Source: Anseongella ginsenosidimutans
Lineage (GTDB): Bacteria > Bacteroidota > Bacteroidia > Sphingobacteriales > Sphingobacteriaceae
DNA length: 56,979 nt
NCBI GenBank assembly: GCA_029268045.1
Contig: JAJUHF010000007.1
Location: 1-56,979 of the forward strand
Direction: 5' to 3'
A program made the position numbers and the translations under genes. Shown here piece after piece: positions 1 to 8,360 of the stretch; within the stretch, counting starts at the first letter, position 1; every line of letters begins with the position of its first letter. Below the pieces are notes generated by a model, which saw nothing but the letters and a program-made list of their open reading frames with translations, was not told the DNA's origin and made no database searches.

Positions 1-298
1 CCGCAATGTTTTCACGTCCGGACCACTTGCAGGATCATTCTATCGAATTGCCGCGCCGCGCCCTATTCCTTTGAGGTCAGAAGGACCCGGGCACGCGGTG
101 AGAGCGGAAAATTTATTCCATATTTTATTCGAGGGTATGTTTGCTCTATGAATATGATGTGAACTATCCGATAGCTATCGCGATTTATTGCAGTGGTCTG
201 GCATGAGAAGCCGGTCAGCCCGGAGCCAGATATCTTTTCACTCCCGGGAAAGCCTATGCTTGGCGACCATTGACTTACCAATCAATTAAACCGATAAA
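1..298. other. Left-edge non-coding stretch upstream of the TlpA-like gene
   Basis: No open frame here has a recognisable product. A 72-codon minus-strand frame at 63-281 has no family resemblance and looks accidental. The stretch probably carries the promoter of the downstream thioredoxin-like gene: TATGTTTG at 136-143 fits the Bacteroidota -7 consensus TAnnTTTG, which would give a leader of roughly 150 nt. I see no convincing -33 box. Confidence 0.35.
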
Positions 299-1591
299 AT
301 GAAGTGGAAAATCTTCTTACTGGCATTGCTATGGCCTTCACCGGCCGTTCTAGCCCAAACGCAACCGCAAGCGGAGCTGAAAAGCCTTGAAATAGGCGAT
401 CAAATACCGAAAGAAATCTGGGAACAGCCCTTTAAGGTTATTAATCATCCCGATGGAAAAGAAATCATCCGTCTAAGTGATTACAGTGGCAAGCTGATCA
501 TTTTGGATTTCTGGGCAACATGGTGTGGGAGCTGTATTGAATACATGCCGAAAATGTACCGACTTCAGGTAAATTTTGATGAAGCGGTACAGATTCTTCC
601 AGTTACTTATCAGGATTCCGACAAAATTCGTTCGTTTTGGAAGGGAAACACTATCCTAAATGACCTGGAATTGCATTCCATTGTAGAGGATTCTTCACTC
701 CGATGGCTGTTCCCCCACCGGATGATTCCTCACTTAGTGTGGATTAATCAGGAGGGAGAATATTTAGGCGCTACCTCATCTTACGATGCCAAGCCTGAGA
801 CAGTTCGAAGATTACTCGATGATCAAACGGTTCGGTTTGCTAGTCCAAAACGTGATCAATTACAATACAACCGAAGCAAACCACTTTTTATCGATGGAAA
901 CGGGAGCACGAATGAAAAGTACTTGTATCGTTCAATTATAACGCCGGCCCTGGATGGAATCCCTGTCCGCGCAGGTACGGACACCGCAGAAGGAATGGCA
1001 CGAATTATAGCAACCAATCAACCAGTTCCCGATTTATACAAGCTAGCACTTGGAATTTCAATGTGGTGGCCCGCAAACAGGATCCGTTTTGAGGGAATAG
1101 ATAAACAAGAGTATGTTATAAACGACTGGTATAAAGAAAAAGACAAGAAAGCATTCTGCTACGAATTGCTCATGCCAGCAAAAAGAGCGCAGGAAAGTCG
1201 CCACATCATGCTTCAAGATCTAAACCGATTCTTTCAGCTAAACGCTTACGTAGAAAAAAGAACGATTCCCTGCTTCGTTTTAAAGAAAATCACAGATCAA
1301 CGATTATCTCCCTCTGCGGGAAAAGAGCGGACAAATAATTACCTAAGCGGTGTGTCAAGTCTAAAGTATCAACAAAATCAACCTATTTCGGTGCTCGTTG
1401 GGGCATTAAACCGGCTATCCGATTCGCTGATTGTATTGGACGAAACAAATTACGATGAACCGATTGACCTCGCTCTAACCGAAGACCTCTCCGATTTCAA
1501 AGCATTAGACAAGGCATTGACCCGCTATGGATTCAAGTTGGAAAAAGACCTAAGAGAGGTTGAACTACTAATTATCGCAAAGGAAGATTGA
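299..1591 (+). CDS. TlpA-like thioredoxin-fold protein with DUF3738-like C-terminal region
   Basis: Predicted secreted thiol-disulfide oxidoreductase of 430 residues. Residues 1-19 form a signal peptide. A thioredoxin/TlpA fold spans about 40-175, with the active site WCGSC (Cys76 and Cys79) and a cis-proline candidate in MIPH near 144. TlpA proteins act in the periplasm and usually reduce disulfides. The rest (about 190-430) is not thioredoxin. Its last part, with a YDEPIDLAL segment and an ending resembling YGFKLEKD...LLIIAKED, is reminiscent of DUF3738. That resemblance is from memory and is an inference. The stop lies 37 bp before the SusC gene on the same strand, so one transcript is likely. 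The block is visibly richer in A+T than the DNA after about 7 kb. Confidence 0.85.
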   Translation: MKWKIFLLALLWPSPAVLAQTQPQAELKSLEIGDQIPKEIWEQPFKVINHPDGKEIIRLSDYSGKLIILDFWATWCGSCIEYMPKMYRLQVNFDEAVQILPVTYQDSDKIRSFWKGNTILNDLELHSIVEDSSLRWLFPHRMIPHLVWINQEGEYLGATSSYDAKPETVRRLLDDQTVRFASPKRDQLQYNRSKPLFIDGNGSTNEKYLYRSIITPALDGIPVRAGTDTAEGMARIIATNQPVPDLYKLALGISMWWPANRIRFEGIDKQEYVINDWYKEKDKKAFCYELLMPAKRAQESRHIMLQDLNRFFQLNAYVEKRTIPCFVLKKITDQRLSPSAGKERTNNYLSGVSSLKYQQNQPISVLVGALNRLSDSLIVLDETNYDEPIDLALTEDLSDFKALDKALTRYGFKLEKDLREVELLIIAKED

Positions 1592-1628
1592 CCATTCGGT
1601 CTTATAACTTTTACCATTCGTTAAAAAC

Positions 1629-4600
1629 ATGAAAGATCTATATTTTACGATATTATTCATTCTCATTCTCCCGCTATCCGTGATCTCTCAGGTCCGCATT
1701 AGCGGAAAGGTGGTCTCAGCCTCCGACAATAATCCAATTGCAGGTGCAAGTATAAGACTTAAGGGTACTAACCAAGTTTCGGTTTCCTCGGAAGGCGGCC
1801 TCTTTAACCTGATTCTGCCAGATAGCACCGTTACTTTGATTGTAACGTCAATTGGTTTTCACCCCAGCGAATTAAAATCGCCCCTACCGTCACCTCTTAT
1901 CATTGAATTGGAGGAAGAGATTGGACAACTCGAAACCGTGATGGTATCTACGGGATACGAAATAATACCAAAAGAACGAGCTACGGGTTCTTTCACTCAC
2001 ATTGATAACGAACTTTTCAATCGTAGTGCTGATAACAATATCTTAAATCGACTCAAAGGAATTACCAATGGGCTGTCTTTTGATGAGCGTCGCCCCCACA
2101 GTCCTCGGATTCACATAAGAGGATTAAGCACAATCTACGCGGACCAATCTCCGCTAATCGTTGTAAACAATTTCCCATATGAAGGGAACATAGCCAATAT
2201 TAACCCAAATGATGTAGAAAACATTACGGTATTAAAAGACGCTGCCGCTGCCTCCATATGGGGCGTGAGGGCCGCGAACGGTGTGATTGTGATCACAACG
2301 AAACAGGGAAACTTAAACCAGACAGAACAAATTTCTTTCAATTCAAGTGTTGCCATCACCTCCAAACCAAACCTGGATTACCTTCCTTTTATGTCTTCTC
2401 GGGAATTCATCGAGGTTGAAGAGTTTCTTTTTAAAAAGGGATTCTACACCGCTCAGGAGGCAAATCCCAATCATCCTCCGTTAAGCCCGGTTGTTGAACT
2501 ACTGATTCAGGAGCGGGACGGAAATATTTCTGCCGACCAATTACGGGACAAAATTGACCGACTAAAAAACGTTAACGTTAAGGATGATTTCGAAAAATTC
2601 CTTTATCAACCCGCAATCAACCAGCAGTATCTACTTAATCTGCAAGGAGGGAGTTCAAAATTGGCCTATTACCTCTCTGCGGGCTACGATCGCGGCGTTA
2701 GTAATCTCGATGATCAAGTCAGCAGACTAAGTTTAAGGTCAAGTAATACGTTTTCGCCTAACGAGAAACTTCAAATCCATGCAGACCTCGCGTATATACA
2801 AAGTAAGCACACAACAGGACGACCTGGTTTTTCAGATATTACGACGGGCGCTGGAAAACTTCTTTATCCCTACGCACAGCTAGCTGACGAAACCGATACT
2901 CCATTACCTATCGTAAAAGATTACCGACACTCCTTTGCTTTGCAAGGTCCGGAAAATGGATTACTTAACTGGGAATACGTTCCACTCCAGGATTACCTTC
3001 ATTCAGATAATTCGACCTACGACCGGGAGATATTATTAAATGTAGGTGTGGATTTACACATAACTGATTATCTCACCTTTCAAAGTAAATATCGATATAA
3101 TCAAAGCTTAGGGAAAACACTGAATGGGTATGGAATGGATTCCTACTATACCCGGGATCTGATTAATCGTTTCACTCAAGTTGCCGCAGACGCGTCGCTT
3201 GCATATCCTGTTCCCGTAGGGAGCATTCTGGACGAATCGTCGTCTGAGTCAACCTCCCAAGCGCTTAGAGGACAACTAAGGTATCATAAAAGCTGGCATG
3301 ATCACAGACTTGATGCAATCGCAGGCGGAGAATTAAGAGAGCATGATTACACCAGTAATGCCCATCGCACTTACGGCTACGATGAAAACGTGCTTACCAG
3401 TTCGGTAGTGAATTACCTTGTTGAATACCCCATGTATTATAACCAAAATCAAACTGCCACAATCCCTTATCGAACCGACTACTCGGGCAAGCTTGATCGA
3501 TATACGTCCCTTTATGCGAACGGTGCCTATACTTATAGGAACCGCTATACCGTTTCGGGTAGCATGCGAAAAGATGCTTCAAATTTATTTGGAGTAAACA
3601 CAAATCAGCGGGGCGTTCCGTTATGGTCGGCAGGTATAAGCTGGAGCATCCATCGTGAATCGTTCTACCGTTTGTCGTGGATGGATTATTTAAAACTGCG
3701 ATTGACTTACGGGTACAATGGGAATCTCGACCAGAACACAACAGCTGTTACCACTATTTTGCAATTGACTGATTACCAAACTAACAGGCCCTATGCAAGA
3801 GTAAGAACCTATCCCAACCCAGATCTCAGATGGGAAAAGGTAAAAACCGTCAACATTGGGTTGGATTTTAGTTTGGGAGGCAGAATCGATGGAAGTCTTG
3901 AATATTATATCAAGGACGGCATGGACTTGCTCGGCGACGCCCCGATCGATCCTACGGTAGGCTTGATAAGTGGTGTAATCAGACGAAACCTTGCAAGTAC
4001 AAGCGGACAAGGCGTCGATTTAGAGATCACTTCCGCCAATATTGACCGCCTTTTCAAATGGCATACTACTCTGATATTCAACTACAATACTAGCAAGGTA
4101 ACCAACCTGGATAGTATCAGCACGAATGGCAGTTACTATGTAAACTCCGGCTTAAATATTATTCCTATTAAAGGCAAACCCCTTTATAATGTCTTCAGCT
4201 ATCAATGGAAAGGACTGGATCACGAAACCGGCGATCCAATTGGTTATGTTAACAATCAGTCAACTACAGACTACCGCTCCATTGTCAGGGATACGCCAGT
4301 GAGCGATCTCGTATTTCATGGTCCCGCACTTCCTACAGGTTCCGGCGCGCTAATAAACACACTTACATACAAGGGTTTTATGTTGTCAACTAATCTTACT
4401 TATCGTTTCGGGTACTATTTTCGCCGTTCTTCAATTTCCTATGGGAATATGTTTAACCTCTGGAATGGCCATAGTGACTTTACTAATCGTTGGCAAAAGC
4501 CAGGAGATGAGAATAGAACATCAGTGCCATCTATGGTTTACCCTAATAATGGCCGCCGAGATGAATTCTACACCAATTCAGCTGAACTGGTTGAAAAAGG

Positions 4601-4814
4601 CGATCATATTCGGTTACAGGATGTCAATCTAAGTTACACAATAGATAGGGGACATCAGGCTGGATTGCCGGTTCGGAAACTGCGTATTTTTTTGAATGGG
4701 CAAAATTTAGGCATTTTATGGAGGGCAAATAAACACAATCTGGATCCAGATTATGCGAGCGGGTTTTTACCTCCTTCTTTTTCGTTGTCTTTCGGTTTGC
4801 AGGCTAACTTTTAA
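1629..4814 (+). CDS. SusC/RagA-family TonB-linked outer-membrane transporter
   Basis: A 1061-residue TonB-dependent transporter that should form the outer-membrane barrel of a SusCD glycan or peptide importer. Residues 1-21 are a signal peptide. A carboxypeptidase-regulatory-like beta domain follows (about 22-110, starting VRISGKVVS). Next is the plug domain (about 115-230), with the diagnostic segment from DVENITVLKDAAAASIWG to ANGVIVITTKQG. The rest is a beta barrel ending in the usual terminal phenylalanine (LQANF). There is no STN domain and no adjacent sigma/FecR pair, so ECF trans-envelope signalling is not expected. The SusD ATG begins 7 bp after the stop, indicating coupled expression. 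Confidence 0.95.
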   Translation: MKDLYFTILFILILPLSVISQVRISGKVVSASDNNPIAGASIRLKGTNQVSVSSEGGLFNLILPDSTVTLIVTSIGFHPSELKSPLPSPLIIELEEEIGQLETVMVSTGYEIIPKERATGSFTHIDNELFNRSADNNILNRLKGITNGLSFDERRPHSPRIHIRGLSTIYADQSPLIVVNNFPYEGNIANINPNDVENITVLKDAAAASIWGVRAANGVIVITTKQGNLNQTEQISFNSSVAITSKPNLDYLPFMSSREFIEVEEFLFKKGFYTAQEANPNHPPLSPVVELLIQERDGNISADQLRDKIDRLKNVNVKDDFEKFLYQPAINQQYLLNLQGGSSKLAYYLSAGYDRGVSNLDDQVSRLSLRSSNTFSPNEKLQIHADLAYIQSKHTTGRPGFSDITTGAGKLLYPYAQLADETDTPLPIVKDYRHSFALQGPENGLLNWEYVPLQDYLHSDNSTYDREILLNVGVDLHITDYLTFQSKYRYNQSLGKTLNGYGMDSYYTRDLINRFTQVAADASLAYPVPVGSILDESSSESTSQALRGQLRYHKSWHDHRLDAIAGGELREHDYTSNAHRTYGYDENVLTSSVVNYLVEYPMYYNQNQTATIPYRTDYSGKLDRYTSLYANGAYTYRNRYTVSGSMRKDASNLFGVNTNQRGVPLWSAGISWSIHRESFYRLSWMDYLKLRLTYGYNGNLDQNTTAVTTILQLTDYQTNRPYARVRTYPNPDLRWEKVKTVNIGLDFSLGGRIDGSLEYYIKDGMDLLGDAPIDPTVGLISGVIRRNLASTSGQGVDLEITSANIDRLFKWHTTLIFNYNTSKVTNLDSISTNGSYYVNSGLNIIPIKGKPLYNVFSYQWKGLDHETGDPIGYVNNQSTTDYRSIVRDTPVSDLVFHGPALPTGSGALINTLTYKGFMLSTNLTYRFGYYFRRSSISYGNMFNLWNGHSDFTNRWQKPGDENRTSVPSMVYPNNGRRDEFYTNSAELVEKGDHIRLQDVNLSYTIDRGHQAGLPVRKLRIFLNGQNLGILWRANKHNLDPDYASGFLPPSFSLSFGLQANF

Positions 4815-4821
4815 AACGATT

Positions 4822-6189
4822 ATGAAACCATCATTATTCTACATTACACTGTTCTGGATCGGGTTCCTAACAAGCTCTTGTGAAGATTTCCTTGACGTTA
4901 AATCGAATAAATCATTAGCTGTTGCTTCCGATAAACTCGCTAATTTGCAGCTGCTCCTGGACAACGTGTCAGACATCAACAGCGGATATCCTTCCATCGG
5001 GATTTTAGCATCAGATGACGTCTATATGTTATCGGAAAATTGGGAAGCGTTATCACAATTTCAGCCTACTTCAAGCAACGCATACATCTGGAATCCCGAT
5101 GTGTTTAATGATGCGGATGCGAATGGATGGACCATACCTTATCACATTGTTTTTCAAGCCAATGTGGTATTGGAAGGAACAGAGAAACTTACACCCTCAG
5201 CCCATGAATCAGCAAGTTGGCGCAACATTCGGGGCTCAGCATTGTTTTACAGAGCCTACGCCTTCGCGACATTACTGGAACAGTTTTCAAAGCCGTATAA
5301 CACAAACGACGCGCCCAAGAATCCCGGGATCGTCCTCCGTCTAAATCCAGATATTGACGAAAAGTCAACCCGGGCTACTCAGCAAGAAAGCTATGAACAA
5401 GTTTTCAGGGATCTGAAAACGGCAGCGTCGTTGTTGCCGATAACTCCGAAATACAAAACCAGGCCTTCCAAACCGGCAGCATACGGACTTCTATCGCGTA
5501 TATACCTCTCCATAGAAGACTATGATCAAGCTTCGGTTTACGCGGATTCATGCTTAAGCATATATGATAAACTCATTGACTATAACTTGTTAGATACAGG
5601 CAGTCAACGCCCCCTTCAGCGTTACAACGATGAAGTAATTTTCCACAACACATTGTTTAGCTACGCCGGTTTTGTTTATCCTTATGGAAGGATTGATACC
5701 ACGTTGTATGAATCATATCGTGATAACGATCTCCGAAGAGCGGTGTTCTTTACTAAACATGGCGAGGGAGACATTGCTTACAAAGCCGGTTACGACGGAG
5801 GAAGTTCGCCGCTATTTGGAGGAATCGCAACTGATGAAATTCTTTTGATCAAAGCTGAGTGCTTAGCACGTGCCGGAGAATTGAAGGCGTTGGATGGTTT
5901 GAACAGGCTTTTACAAAATCGCTATAGTATGGACTCATTTGTACCTATTACATCTGAAAATCCAGAAGATGCGCTCGCTCTGATACTCGAAGAGCGTAGG
6001 AAGGAACTTGTTTTCAGAGGCCTCAGATGGAGTGATTTAAGGCGACTGAATGGGGATTCCCGTTTCAAAAAAACGATTGTTCGAAGAATCAATAATAGCC
6101 TCTATGAATTAAATCCGGATGATAAACGGTATACGTTCCCTATTCCAAAAAAGGTTGTTGAGGCAAGCGGAATCCCACAAAATGAATGA
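4822..6189 (+). CDS. RagB/SusD-family nutrient-binding lipoprotein
   Basis: Cell-surface lipoprotein that caps the partner SusC barrel and binds substrate. I start it at ATG 4822, because from there it begins with a lipoprotein signal ending FLTSSC (Cys20). An upstream in-frame start at 4753 would overlap the SusC end and place residues before the signal. The 455-residue product has the SusD pattern: an N-terminal FLDVKS segment, helical TPR-like repeats in the first half, and a C-terminal EERRKELVFRGLRWSDLRRL block followed by a YTFPIPKK end. It is somewhat shorter than the typical 480-600 residues. It follows SusC by 7 bp. Confidence 0.93.
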   Translation: MKPSLFYITLFWIGFLTSSCEDFLDVKSNKSLAVASDKLANLQLLLDNVSDINSGYPSIGILASDDVYMLSENWEALSQFQPTSSNAYIWNPDVFNDADANGWTIPYHIVFQANVVLEGTEKLTPSAHESASWRNIRGSALFYRAYAFATLLEQFSKPYNTNDAPKNPGIVLRLNPDIDEKSTRATQQESYEQVFRDLKTAASLLPITPKYKTRPSKPAAYGLLSRIYLSIEDYDQASVYADSCLSIYDKLIDYNLLDTGSQRPLQRYNDEVIFHNTLFSYAGFVYPYGRIDTTLYESYRDNDLRRAVFFTKHGEGDIAYKAGYDGGSSPLFGGIATDEILLIKAECLARAGELKALDGLNRLLQNRYSMDSFVPITSENPEDALALILEERRKELVFRGLRWSDLRRLNGDSRFKKTIVRRINNSLYELNPDDKRYTFPIPKKVVEASGIPQNE

Positions 6190-6200
6190 TGGTTATTAAG

Positions 6201-6236
6201 GAAGAAGACGAAGGCACTACTGCCTCCATCTTCTTC
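6201..6236. terminator. Imperfect hairpin between convergent genes
   Basis: GAAGAAGA at 6201-6208 pairs with TCTTCTTC at 6229-6236, and an inner GGCA pairs with TGCC around a four-base loop, with two mismatches in the stem. It lies just after the SusD stop and before the convergent small secreted protein, where a two-way terminator is expected. No T run follows. Confidence 0.4.
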
Positions 6237-6256
6237 TCAAGTTATCCGATTAGGGT

Positions 6257-6580
6257 TTACGGAGTTATTGGGGTAGAACGCTCTTCCGTGTTCATCGGAT
6301 TGTCAACACCTTCTTGCGTAGGATGTCCTGGGTTAGCCAAATCTTCTTCGGCTCGTATTGCACAAAGAAATTGGCCACCGTCGCATCCGGTTGGGGTGGT
6401 AACTTTCTGATAGTTATCGGGATTTTCTTCGGCATCACCGTGAACATCACCTAGGTACTGAAACCATTCAATGTTTAGATTTTCCGCGCCGACAGGATCT
6501 GGACTGTCGAAAGCAAGAAATGCGGTTACAGAGAAACTAACCAATGCCACGATGGCTATTTTTACTTTATTTAGAACCAT
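6257..6580 (-). CDS. Small secreted protein with a Cys-x6-Cys pair
   Basis: A 107-residue protein with an N-terminal signal or anchor segment (about residues 5-24, ending near FLAFDSPDPVGA) and a polar mature part. The only cysteines are Cys66 and Cys73, in the segment CDGGQFLCAI. It resembles the short secreted Bacteroidota proteins with a late cysteine motif and a following CAI (DUF6520-like types). I recall these being found near TlpA-like and SusC/D genes, but that is recollection, not a search. It converges on the upstream SusCD operon, 67 bp from the SusD stop. Function unknown; a substrate or partner of the nearby thioredoxin-like protein is speculation. Confidence 0.6.
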   Translation of the reverse strand: MVLNKVKIAIVALVSFSVTAFLAFDSPDPVGAENLNIEWFQYLGDVHGDAEENPDNYQKVTTPTGCDGGQFLCAIRAEEDLANPGHPTQEGVDNPMNTEERSTPITP

Positions 6581-6686
6581 AATGCGAACTTTTTTCTAAC
6601 ACATCGAAAAAAAGGGTACCAAAAAATGTTTAGCTTTAAACTGAATTAGTTGTAAGGCTGCTTGTCGAATCGCAGCGGACGGAAAT

Positions 6687-6723
6687 GGCTCTTTCTCCCG
6701 GGAAAGGGCCGTTTCGGTTTTTT
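6687..6723 (+). terminator. Intrinsic-terminator-like hairpin with no gene directly upstream
   Basis: The arms are GGCTCTTTCT (6687-6696) and GGAAAGGGCC (6701-6710), pairing with two or three G-U wobbles around a four-base loop. GTTTCGGTTTTTT follows at 6711-6723. On the plus strand this is a good rho-independent terminator, yet the nearest plus-strand gene ends about 500 bp upstream and another hairpin lies between. Confidence 0.5.
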
Positions 6724-6870
6724 AGCAGTACCCAAGCCCTGAAGCGGGCTTTCGGCGGAATTTGTTTCTACCGCCGAAGTTGGAAATACGCGGTACGATC
6801 CCGTTCAATCTCACCGTTGGGGTGATTAACCGGCTTGTTATTAAATAGATCGTGTTCATGAACGTCAATT

Positions 6871-6903
6871 AAAAACCGGGCTTTCCCTTTCGGTGCAGCC
6901 CGG
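6871..6903 (-). terminator. Intrinsic terminator for the minus strand
   Basis: Read on the minus strand, CCGGGCT and AGCCCGG form a perfect 7-bp stem around a 13-base loop, followed by five T residues (the A run at 6871-6875). It lies about 150 bp past the stop of the Crp/Fnr-type gene and is the best candidate for ending that transcript. Confidence 0.65.
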
Positions 6904-6993
6904 CATAATGATAAACACATGTGCGTGTTTCTCATGTAAATCGCCGCCGATTACGTTATAGGGTAAAACTAAAACGAGTGTTCTGAATTCATC

Positions 6994-7029
6994 CTGACAT
7001 ATGTCAGAAAATAAACTGACAAATGTCAG
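6994..7029. promoter_or_regulatory. Tandem palindromic sites, CTGACA-N2-TGTCAG twice
   Basis: CTGACATATGTCAG (6994-7007) and CTGACAAATGTCAG (7016-7029) share perfect 6-bp arms. Their centres are 22 bp apart, two helical turns, which suits two regulator dimers on one DNA face. They lie just beyond the stop codon of the Crp/Fnr-type gene, so the target promoter is unclear. Confidence 0.5.
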
Positions 7030-7051
7030 CAAATACTCCTGCTCTAAGAGA

Positions 7052-7651
7052 TCAACGACGCCTTAATCGGCTAAGGGATGTAGGAGCGATACCTAGAAAG
7101 GATGCGAGGATATATACCGGAAAATTCTGCACGATGCGGGGATGTTTTTCCAGCAACGTCCGATACCGGGCTTCTGCTTTCATGGTTCGTATGTTATCCA
7201 AACGCTGGCGGTAATACTTGGTCTGTTCCACCACAACGGACCGTGTAAGCAACAGGACCTCGGGAAATAATTGTGCGGTTTCTTCCAGGTCCGCATAGCT
7301 GGCCGATATCACCTCCCCTTCCCACACCTGAAGAAAAGTTTCCGATGGCTGCTGGAGGTAGAAACTCTCTGCATCCAGCACGAATGCGGGGGCTTCCCAC
7401 AGAAAGTCGGTGAGTTCATCGCCGGATCGGTCATCGTACTTGTATGCACGGGCTAATCCTTGATTCAGGAAATACATCTCGTTCGCCCGATGTCCGGCAC
7501 TTAGCAGAATTTCCGGATGATCGTAACGTTTGAATTCCACCAGGCTGTCTACATGTTTTCTGAATCGGACACCGTATTCCGTATCAGGCCGGAGTGCATC
7601 GGGAAAATCCGGTAGTTGATACAGCGCGTGAAGGAGTGGATCTGTCCTCAT
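7052..7651 (-). CDS. Crp/Fnr-family transcriptional regulator
   Basis: A 199-residue regulator with an N-terminal cyclic-nucleotide-binding-like beta barrel (about 30-115, including LLSAGHRANEMYFLNQGLAR), a dimerisation helix (about 120-150), and a short winged-helix DNA-binding end (LASFLGIAPTSLSRLRRR). The protein stops straight after the recognition helix, as is usual for this short Bacteroidota subgroup. The canonical cAMP-contact residues are not evident, so the ligand is unknown. No obvious target adjoins it: the divergent side holds another minus-strand gene (GNAT, ending 7772), and a tandem palindrome lies just past its 3' end. A good minus-strand terminator is at 6871-6903. Confidence 0.9.
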   Translation of the reverse strand: MRTDPLLHALYQLPDFPDALRPDTEYGVRFRKHVDSLVEFKRYDHPEILLSAGHRANEMYFLNQGLARAYKYDDRSGDELTDFLWEAPAFVLDAESFYLQQPSETFLQVWEGEVISASYADLEETAQLFPEVLLLTRSVVVEQTKYYRQRLDNIRTMKAEARYRTLLEKHPRIVQNFPVYILASFLGIAPTSLSRLRRR

Positions 7652-7771
7652 AAATACCTGTATTGGTTCTCAAAAGGGAGAATCCGGCACCCGAAATGTG
7701 GTTAGATGCCTTCATCCTGGATGCATCTGCAGCTGGGGCAGAATTATGATCGCCAAGTTAATGAAACTTAA

Positions 7772-8257
7772 TCATAGGTTCAAGCCTCCGGGTTGGTCTT
7801 CTGTGTTCAAGCGCATTTCCACCAGATGCTTTGAAAAGCCCAGCTTCTCATACGCTTTGATTGCAGGACCGTTTTCCACGTACACATCCAGTCTCAGTTC
7901 GTGGATACTTTGTGAACGGGCCCACTCAATCAGGTATTCGATGATCAATCGATTTATGCCTTTTCCGCGATGCGCCGGATCGACAAACATAAAACCCAGG
8001 TACGCATGCTGTTCATGCTTGAGGTAAGGCTTGGCGGGTTCCAATCGGGCGTAACCGGAAGCCACCAGTTCGCCCTGATGCTCGGCTACCGCAAGTATTG
8101 CCTGGTTGCTTGCCATCAGGCCGGGAAGGTCGTAATAGGTTATGTGACCGTCTTTCAAGGTGGGGTCGAAGGGTCGTTCAGCCTCGATGACCCCTTGCTC
8201 AAAAGTCAATAATTTTTCGATGTCCTGCTCGGTGGCTTCTCTGATTCGTATTTCCAT
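7772..8257 (-). CDS. GNAT-family N-acetyltransferase
   Basis: A 161-residue acetyl-CoA-dependent acetyltransferase. The start IRIREATEQDIEKL is typical of GNAT proteins. The beta-4 strand and pyrophosphate-binding loop read GFMFVDPAHRGKGINRL, with the R/Q-x-x-G-x-G/A type motif at about 97-103. The C-terminal AIKAYEKLGF matches GNAT motif B. The substrate cannot be deduced from sequence. It is transcribed away from the DHFR-like gene that begins at 8361, leaving a 103-bp shared promoter region. It stands alone, with no obvious operon partner. Confidence 0.92.
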   Translation of the reverse strand: MEIRIREATEQDIEKLLTFEQGVIEAERPFDPTLKDGHITYYDLPGLMASNQAILAVAEHQGELVASGYARLEPAKPYLKHEQHAYLGFMFVDPAHRGKGINRLIIEYLIEWARSQSIHELRLDVYVENGPAIKAYEKLGFSKHLVEMRLNTEDQPGGLNL

Positions 8258-8360
8258 AACAGACTTTCAGCAAGATACGTACCCTTTGTTCGCATTTCCC
8301 CCCTTTAATTGTCCCATTCGCACCGTAAAGGTATGCGTCTTCTTTTCGAGCTTTGAATTT

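Larger units (their letters stand above)
6581..7051. other. Gene-free, stem-loop-rich intergenic region
   Basis: I see no coding sequence in these 471 bases. Inverted repeats are dense: 6687-6710, followed by a T-rich tail; AAGCCC/GGGCTT at 6734-6751; TTCGGCGG/CCGCCGAA at 6751-6778 with a 12-base loop; TCACC/GGTGA at 6811-6825; CCGGGCT/AGCCCGG at 6876-6903, flanked by an A run; and two CTGACA-N2-TGTCAG palindromes at 6994-7029. Some are probably terminators. The group as a whole could be a small structured RNA or the remains of an element. Confidence 0.5.

Noticed and set aside
63-281. A 72-codon minus-strand frame at the left edge
   Set aside because: No recognisable motif or signal peptide, and the plus strand here more plausibly carries the promoter of the thioredoxin-like gene.
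6581-7051. An insertion-sequence remnant
   Set aside because: Inverted repeats are present, but no transposase fragment, no long terminal repeats and no target duplication could be seen.
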